From Bacillus sp. (in: firmicutes) (GTDB taxonomy: Bacteria > Bacillota > Bacilli > Bacillales > Bacillaceae_J), in assembly GCA_012842745.1 (NCBI GenBank), contig DUSF01000056.1, positions 62,001 to 126,000 of the forward strand: DNA of 64,000 nt. Direction: 5' to 3'. The notes beneath the pieces were generated by a model. It made no database searches, was not told where the DNA came from, and saw only the letters and a list, made by a program, of their open reading frames with translations. This document shows positions 58,918 to 64,000 of the stretch, one piece after another; positions within the stretch are counted from its first letter, which is position 1, and each line of letters starts with the position of its first letter. A program made the translations under genes and the position numbers.

Positions 58918-59697
58918 ATGAGGTTACTTGATAAAACTAGACAAATTAATGCGATGCTGCAAAAAGTTGGGGGAAAACCAGTAAACTTCAAAGAAATGGC
59001 TGAAACTTTAAGTGATGTCATTGAGGCGAATGTTTATGTTGTAAGTAGACGCGGAAAATTATTAGGCTTTGCAATTAAACAGCAAATTGAGAATGAAAGA
59101 ATGAAATTGATGTTAGAAGAACGGCAGTTTCCGACCGAATATACAAATAATTTATTTAATGTAACGGAGACATCGGCGAACATCGGCATCAACAGTGAAT
59201 ACACAGCTTTTCCTGTTGAAAATAGCGACATTTTCCAAGCGGGTTTAACAACAATCGTTCCGATTAATGGTGGCGGTGAGCGTTTAGGCACGTTAATTCT
59301 CGCCAGAGTACAAGATGCTTTTTCGGATGATGACTTGATTTTAGCTGAATATGGGGCAACTGTAGTTGGAATGGAAATTCTTCGCGAAAAGGCTGAAGAA
59401 ATTGAAGAGGAAGCAAGAAGCAAAGCGGTAGTCCAAATGGCAATAAGTTCATTGTCATATAGTGAGTTAGAAGCCATTGAGCATATTTTTGATGAACTTG
59501 ACGGCAATGAAGGACTTTTAGTTGCAAGTAAAATTGCTGACCGTGTCGGTATCACGCGTTCCGTAATCGTTAACGCTTTAAGGAAATTAGAAAGTGCGGG
59601 TGTCATTGAATCACGCTCACTTGGAATGAAAGGTACTTATATTAAAGTATTAAATGATAAATTTTTAATTGAATTGTCAAAATTAAAAACAAATTAA
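58918..59697 (+). CDS. codY: Global nutritional regulator CodY
   Basis: CodY represses stationary-phase genes when GTP and branched-chain amino acids are high, including competence, motility and TCA genes in B. subtilis. The 259-residue protein has an N-terminal GAF domain for Ile and Val (about 1-155), a linker helix and a C-terminal winged helix-turn-helix ([35 protein letters not shown]). AGGAGGGG precedes the ATG. It follows hslU by 30 bases. Confidence 0.98.
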   Translation: MRLLDKTRQINAMLQKVGGKPVNFKEMAETLSDVIEANVYVVSRRGKLLGFAIKQQIENERMKLMLEERQFPTEYTNNLFNVTETSANIGINSEYTAFPVENSDIFQAGLTTIVPINGGGERLGTLILARVQDAFSDDDLILAEYGATVVGMEILREKAEEIEEEARSKAVVQMAISSLSYSELEAIEHIFDELDGNEGLLVASKIADRVGITRSVIVNALRKLESAGVIESRSLGMKGTYIKVLNDKFLIELSKLKTN

Positions 59698-59702
59698 ATG
59701 AA

Positions 59703-59803
59703 AAAGGCTGTTATATTAGTGATGGCGCCGACTTTTCATACGTTAAATAAGCGGTATGTATGTTGGTGTTTTTGAAACTAGTATAGACAGTCTTTTCTTT
59801 TTG
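59703..59803 (+). terminator. Branched structured 3' end of codY
   Basis: AAAGGCTGT (59703-59711) can pair with ACAGTCTTT (59788-59796). Inside, CGCCGAC pairs with GTTGGTG and CATAC with GTATG. TTTCTTTTTG follows. The whole forms a long branched terminator-like structure; a small RNA is possible. Confidence 0.5.
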
Positions 59804-59815
59804 TATTATATTAGT

Positions 59816-59842
59816 AAAATAGGTATTTTTTCCTATTTTTTT
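59816..59842 (+). terminator. AT-rich hairpin upstream of flgB
   Basis: AAAATAGG (59816-59823) pairs with CCTATTTT (59832-59839), and TTT follows. It adds a second stop between codY and the flagellar operon. The 145 bases after it, up to flgB, hold AT-rich sequence in which I could not fix a SigA or SigD promoter. Confidence 0.6.
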
Positions 59843-59987
59843 AATACATCTGTCGACAACACGATTTTTCTGTTATATTTTGTTTATAAATGATTTATAA
59901 TAAATTTAAATGTATTCATTCATGGGAACATTTACTTAAATCTTTTGGACTACATACATAGTAAAATGATGGGTGAGGGGATTTATT

Positions 59988-60374
59988 ATGAAACTATTTT
60001 CAAATTCTATAAAATTATTAGAGAATGCTTCGACATATTCAGCGTTAAAGCAAAGAGTAATATCAAACAATATTGCAAATGTCCACACTCCAAACTTTAA
60101 AGCTCAGGAAGTAAGTTTTAAAACAGAATTGGACCGGGCGACATTACAAGCAAATCGCACTGATTACCGACATTTTGAATTTAAGCAAAGAAATTCAAAA
60201 ATTGAAGTGAACACGAGAGCCACTACCTCCTATAACCATAATGGAAACAATGTTGATATTGATAAGGAAATGGTAGAAATGGCTGAAAATCAAATTTACT
60301 ATTATGTTATAGTCGATAGGTTGAATGGAAAGTTTAATGCTTTGAAGGAAGCTTTAAAAGGGGGTAACTCATAA
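59988..60374 (+). CDS. flgB: Flagellar basal-body rod protein FlgB
   Basis: FlgB forms part of the proximal rod. The 128-residue protein has the rod-protein N-terminal motif VISNNIANVHTPNFKAQEVS and a C-terminal helix that polymerises. I chose ATG 59988 with GAGGGGA upstream; an in-frame GTG at 59973 lies before that. It opens the fla/che operon, as in B. subtilis directly after codY. The flgC start overlaps its stop by one base (TAATG). Confidence 0.96.
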   Translation: MKLFSNSIKLLENASTYSALKQRVISNNIANVHTPNFKAQEVSFKTELDRATLQANRTDYRHFEFKQRNSKIEVNTRATTSYNHNGNNVDIDKEMVEMAENQIYYYVIVDRLNGKFNALKEALKGGNS

Positions 60375-60826
60375 TGCGCGTTTTTAATGGAATGAATATA
60401 TCCGCTTCTGCGCTTACAGCACAGCGCTTTCGCATGGATGTTATTTCATCGAATATGGCCCATGCCGAAACGACAAGAGCGGATTTTGTAAATGGCGAGT
60501 GGCAGCCCTATCGTAGAAAAATGGTTGATCTTGAACCAGTTTCAGGCTCTTTCAATGGTTATTTAAATAAGGCAATGAAAGAATCTTCTACTCCAGGAAA
60601 AGGTGTAAGAGTAAGAGCCGTTGTTGAAGATGAAACGCCATTTAAAATGGTTTATAACCCCGACCATCCAGATGCAAATGTAGATGGATATGTTGCAATG
60701 CCAAATGTAGATCCTTTAAAGGAAATGGTAGATTTAATGAGTGCTACAAGATCATACGAGGCGAATGTGACAGCTTTTAACGCAACGAAGGGCATGATGA
60801 TGAAAGCGTTAGAAATCGGGAAATAA
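60374..60826 (+). CDS. flgC: Flagellar basal-body rod protein FlgC
   Basis: FlgC is a proximal rod component. The 150-residue protein has FNGMNISASALTAQRFRMDV, SSNMAHAETTRAD and the C-terminal ATRSYEANVTAFNATKGMMM helix. Its ATG overlaps the flgB stop, showing translational coupling. The length is typical. Confidence 0.97.
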   Translation: MRVFNGMNISASALTAQRFRMDVISSNMAHAETTRADFVNGEWQPYRRKMVDLEPVSGSFNGYLNKAMKESSTPGKGVRVRAVVEDETPFKMVYNPDHPDANVDGYVAMPNVDPLKEMVDLMSATRSYEANVTAFNATKGMMMKALEIGK

Positions 60827-60843
60827 TAGGAGGAGTCATTTAA

Positions 60844-61152
60844 GTGGAACGAATTTCACCCATTAAATTTAATGAACCAGTTAACATAATGAATAATCAA
60901 ACTACACCGAAGGTTACCGCAGCTGATGTTAATAAAAAATTTACAAATGCATTGAAAAACGCCATTAACGAACTGAACACGGCACAGTTACAATCAGATA
61001 TCACTACAGAAAAGTTTGTAAAAGGCGAAATAACGGATCTTCATGATGTTATGATTGCATCGCAAAAGGCGAGCATTACGATGCAAGCAACGATAGAAGT
61101 GCGAAATAAAGTCATTGATGCATATAGAGAAATCATGAGAATGCAAGTGTAA
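60844..61152 (+). CDS. fliE: Hook-basal body junction protein FliE
   Basis: FliE links the MS ring to the rod. The 102-residue protein starts at GTG 60844 with AGGAGG upstream, and has the family's C-terminal helices (HDVMIASQKASITMQATIEV and RNKVIDAYREIMRMQV). It stands between flgC and fliF in normal order. Confidence 0.95.
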   Translation: MERISPIKFNEPVNIMNNQTTPKVTAADVNKKFTNALKNAINELNTAQLQSDITTEKFVKGEITDLHDVMIASQKASITMQATIEVRNKVIDAYREIMRMQV

Positions 61153-61203
61153 GCTGTTTTTTTTTAGAGAAAAGATTACTAGAGGAATACGCTGGGGGCT
61201 ATT

Positions 61204-62781
61204 ATGAACGAGAAGCTACTAAACTTCAAAAATAAAGCATTAGATTTTTGGAATGCTAGAACAAAAAAACAACAGATTATTATCGCTGGTTCTGCAGCTT
61301 CCATTATTGTCCTTCTTGTTCTCGTTTCAATTTTTGCTTCAAGACCGGATCTCGTCCCTCTTTATAGCAATTTATCTCCTAGGGAAACTGGGCAAATAAA
61401 AGCGACATTGGATTCAAAAGGAATTCAGAATGAAATTACAAATGGTGGTACATCTATCTCAGTACCGAAAGAGATGGTAGAGGCACTCACTGTTGAATTA
61501 GCAGCAGAAGGTATACCTGAGAGCGGAGAACCTTATTTTTCTTCCTTCGGTGAAGGCGGATTTGGGATGACTCAAGAAGAATTTGAAATGAAGAAAAATG
61601 CGGCTGTTCAAAATGAATTAAAAAGGTTAATCAAGCGCTTTGACGGTGTTCAAGATGTAGAGGTGATGATTTCACTGCCAAAGCAAAGTGTCTTTATTGG
61701 TGAACAGCAAGGGACTGCTTCAGCATCGATTGTAATTCATCAAAAACCAGGCTATAAATTCAAGGATGAACAGATTGAAGCCCTTTATCATCTAGTTTCA
61801 AAAAGTGTTGCTAACTTGCCTATTGAAGATATCGTCATTACGAACCAATATTTTGAGAATTTAGACCCGAAAAAATTATTTGCCTCTCAAAATGGTGCCT
61901 CGGCTAATTTTAACGACCAGTATGAGATTCAAAAGCAAATAGAAAGAGATATTCAAAATCGGGTTCAACAAATGCTTGGGCTAATGATGGGAAGAGATAA
62001 AGTAATCGTGGCAGTGACGGCCGATATTGATACGTCAAAGGTTAATACAAAGAGTGACATTGTAAAACCAATTGACGAGGAAAATATGAAAGGGATTGCA
62101 ATAGCTGCAGAAAAAATAACGGAATCATATACAGGTAACGGCAATCCACCAGGGGGAGTTCCCGGTACAGGACAAGCAGATATACCAAATACGTATGTAG
62201 AACAAAATGGACAAAATGGAAATTATGAAAATATTGAAGAAAAAATTAATTATGATGTAACGAGAATTGCCGAAACGGTCGAAGGTTCTCCTTACAAAGT
62301 GAAAGATTTAGGAATTCAAGTAGCGATTGATAATACCGATTTAGATGAACAAACAATGCAAACGCTGGGGACAGAAATTCAAAATATGTTAAATGGAATT
62401 ATTCAAACAACGATTGATAATAAAGAAGCTAACTTAGCTGGAAAAGTAAATGTAACTTGGCAAGCATTCAATGGTATTGAAAAGCTACCAGAACCAACAC
62501 TTATGGATATGCTTCGCAACAATTTACTACTTATTATCGTTGGTGTTTTACTATTATTGGCTATCATTCTTGCAATTATCTTCTTACTTCGCCGCCGCAA
62601 GAACAAACAAGAGCTCGAAGATTTGGCAGCTATACAAGAAGTAGCTTCGGCTGATATTCCTGATATTAATACAGAACAGGAAACGGAAGGCGTTGCAAGG
62701 AGAAAACAGCTTGAAAAAATGGCAAAAGAAAAACCTGATGAATTTGCAAAATTATTACGATCATGGTTGGCTGAAGAGTAG
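61204..62781 (+). CDS. fliF: Flagellar MS-ring protein FliF
   Basis: FliF forms the membrane ring on which the flagellum is built. The 525-residue protein has two membrane segments, about 26-46 (IIIAGSAASIIVLLVLVSIF) and about 440-462, with ring-building motifs between them (YSNLSPRETGQIKATLDSKG, VMISLPKQSVFIGEQQGTAS). The C-terminal tail (KPDEFAKLLRSWLAEE) binds FliG. GGGGGC precedes the ATG. Confidence 0.97.
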   Translation: MNEKLLNFKNKALDFWNARTKKQQIIIAGSAASIIVLLVLVSIFASRPDLVPLYSNLSPRETGQIKATLDSKGIQNEITNGGTSISVPKEMVEALTVELAAEGIPESGEPYFSSFGEGGFGMTQEEFEMKKNAAVQNELKRLIKRFDGVQDVEVMISLPKQSVFIGEQQGTASASIVIHQKPGYKFKDEQIEALYHLVSKSVANLPIEDIVITNQYFENLDPKKLFASQNGASANFNDQYEIQKQIERDIQNRVQQMLGLMMGRDKVIVAVTADIDTSKVNTKSDIVKPIDEENMKGIAIAAEKITESYTGNGNPPGGVPGTGQADIPNTYVEQNGQNGNYENIEEKINYDVTRIAETVEGSPYKVKDLGIQVAIDNTDLDEQTMQTLGTEIQNMLNGIIQTTIDNKEANLAGKVNVTWQAFNGIEKLPEPTLMDMLRNNLLLIIVGVLLLLAIILAIIFLLRRRKNKQELEDLAAIQEVASADIPDINTEQETEGVARRKQLEKMAKEKPDEFAKLLRSWLAEE

Positions 62782-62792
62782 GGGGACTCAAT

Positions 62793-63806
62793 ATGGCTAG
62801 AAATTCTGAGGGGTTAACAGGAAGACAAAAAGCGGCTATACTCCTAATTTCTCTTGGACCAGAAGTGTCTGCACAAGTTTATAAACATTTATCAGAGGAA
62901 GAAATAGAAAAGCTGACGCTAGAGATTTCAAGCGTAAAAAAAGTTGATACAAAACAAAAAGAAGAAGTTCTTGAACAATTTCATCAAATCGCTCTTGCGC
63001 AAGAATATATTTCACAAGGCGGTATTGGTTATGCGAAGACCGTATTAGAGAAAGCGTTAGGGGTGGAACAAGCGGCATCAATTATTAATCGCTTGACATC
63101 ATCTTTACAAGTGAAGCCCTTTGATTTTGCTAGAAAAGCAGAAGCTGGGCAAATCTTGAACTTTATTCAAAACGAGCATCCGCAAACTATTTCGTTAATC
63201 TTATCTTATCTTGATCCAGAAAAAGCTGGGCAAATCTTGTCTGAGTTACCACAAGAAATGCAAGCAGATATCGCCAAGCGGATTGCTATAATGGATAGTA
63301 CATCACCGGAAATCATTAATGAGGTTGAGCAAATCCTAGAGCGAAAGCTGTCTACAACGGTAACGCAAGACTACACACAAACCGGTGGGATTGAGGCTGT
63401 TGTTGAGGTGCTCAATGGTGTAGACCGAAGCACGGAACGAACCATTTTAGATGCCTTAGAGATTCAAGATCCAGAGCTTGCGGAAGAGATTAAAAAGAGA
63501 ATGTTTGTCTTTGAAGATATCGTTACACTTGATAATCGCGCGATTCAACGTGTTATTCGTGATTGTGAGAATCAAGATTTAATGCTTGCGCTTAAAGTAG
63601 CAAGTGAAGAAGTTAGAGAAATTGTCTTTAAAAACATGTCAAAGCGGATGGCAGATACTTTCAAGGAAGAGATGGAATATATGGGGCCTGTTCGTCTTCG
63701 TGACGTTGAAGAAGCACAGACGAGAATTGTGGCTACAATTAGACGATTGGAAGAAGCCGGAGAAATCGTAGTTGCCCGCGGCGGAGGGGATGATATTATT
63801 GTCTAG
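62793..63806 (+). CDS. fliG: Flagellar motor switch protein FliG
   Basis: FliG couples stator torque to the rotor. The 337-residue protein has the FliF-binding N-terminal domain (GRQKAAILLISLGPEVSAQV), the EHPQ motif in NEHPQTISLILSYLDP and the C-terminal torque helix with charged residues (DNRAIQRVIRDCENQDLMLA). It starts 11 bases after fliF. The fliH start lies inside its last codons. Confidence 0.97.
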   Translation: MARNSEGLTGRQKAAILLISLGPEVSAQVYKHLSEEEIEKLTLEISSVKKVDTKQKEEVLEQFHQIALAQEYISQGGIGYAKTVLEKALGVEQAASIINRLTSSLQVKPFDFARKAEAGQILNFIQNEHPQTISLILSYLDPEKAGQILSELPQEMQADIAKRIAIMDSTSPEIINEVEQILERKLSTTVTQDYTQTGGIEAVVEVLNGVDRSTERTILDALEIQDPELAEEIKKRMFVFEDIVTLDNRAIQRVIRDCENQDLMLALKVASEEVREIVFKNMSKRMADTFKEEMEYMGPVRLRDVEEAQTRIVATIRRLEEAGEIVVARGGGDDIIV

Positions 63807-64000
63807 AGTAATCAAATCTCCTTTTGCAAAAACAGAGGAAGGGAATACAAGGGTCATATCATTAAAGCCGTTTCCGTGTGAACGTACCTTCTTTGAGGAA
63901 AATAACGATGTTGATGAATTAACAGGAAACGAATTTGACCTTAAAGAAGCTGAGGAGCAAGCAGAAGCAATTATTAGAGAGGCTGAAAAAGAGGCCCTCA
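63799..64000 (+). CDS. fliH: Flagellar assembly protein FliH, cut by window end
   Basis: FliH regulates the export ATPase FliI. The visible 67 residues start (TTG)SRVIKSPFAKTEEGNTR and run into an acidic, helical segment (KEAEEQAEAIIREAEKEAL) typical of FliH. I chose TTG 63799 because GGAGGGG ends 9 bases upstream; an in-frame ATG at 63790 touches that site. It overlaps the fliG stop. The C-terminal part is outside the window. Confidence 0.85.
   Translation, partial: MSRVIKSPFAKTEEGNTRVISLKPFPCERTFFEENNDVDELTGNEFDLKEAEEQAEAIIREAEKEAL

Noticed and set aside
59034-59606. 190-codon reverse ORF opposite codY
   Set aside because: It is a shadow of codY codon use; no ribosome site, no domain, and codY is certain.
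59843-59987. SigD or SigA promoter for flgB
   Set aside because: Several TATAAT-like stretches exist in this AT-rich gap but none has a matching -35 or a GCCGATAT-type -10.

Overview
The window is a chromosomal segment of a low-GC, flagellated, spore-forming Bacillaceae bacterium outside the B. subtilis group proper. Evidence: the gene order matches the conserved Bacillus block from pyrE through the ylo/ylq genes to codY and the start of the fla/che operon; a 26-residue spoVM is present; Shine-Dalgarno sites are strong (GGAGG type); TTG and GTG starts are common.

Positions 1-578 hold the 3' end of pyrE. From about 580 to 11,910 lies an accessory block. Its centre is a complete comQ-comX-comP-comA quorum-sensing cassette (1475-5793). 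Upstream are three tripartite palindromes of ComA-box type, the last placed directly before a TATAAT. The comX gene (2530-2691) encodes a 53-residue pre-pheromone with a penultimate Trp. A strong hairpin with a T-tract separates comX from comP. The rest of the block is a truncated Rpn-type nuclease gene, a membrane protein coupled to a 1006-residue VCBS/FG-GAP-repeat lipoprotein, a lone Uma2-type nuclease gene, a decayed fragment of an rqcH-like 3' end, a frameshifted secreted-peptide gene and a small membrane protein. A hairpin repeat of about 40 bp with AAAGCCTG/CAGGCTTT arms occurs four times here and was not seen in the core region.

From 11,914 to 59,697 the conserved block follows: rqcH (reverse strand), yloC, remA, gmk, rpoZ, coaBC, priA, fmt, rsmB, rlmN, prpC, prkC, rsgA, rpe, spoVM, rpmB (reverse), yloU, fakA, recG, the FapR-controlled lipid operon fapR-plsX-fabD-fabG, then acpP, rnc, smc, ftsY, ylxM, ffh, rpsP, khpA, ylqD, rimM, trmD, rplS, lepB, rbgA, rnhB, ylqG, ylqH, sucC, sucD, dprA, topA, trmFO, hslV, hslU and codY. 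Compared with the B. subtilis order as I know it, yloB, def, thiN, sdaAB/sdaAA and xerC (codV) are not at their usual places.

From 59,988 to the end the flagellar operon begins (flgB, flgC, fliE, fliF, fliG and the start of fliH).

The genes fall into functional groups: lipid synthesis under malonyl-CoA control, protein targeting (ffh, ftsY, ylxM, lepB), translation and ribosome assembly or rescue (rqcH, rsgA, rbgA, rimM, rpsP, rplS, rpmB), Ser/Thr signalling (prkC/prpC), chromosome maintenance (smc, recG, priA, topA, dprA) and the motility switch. No rRNA, tRNA, CRISPR array or intact insertion sequence was seen.
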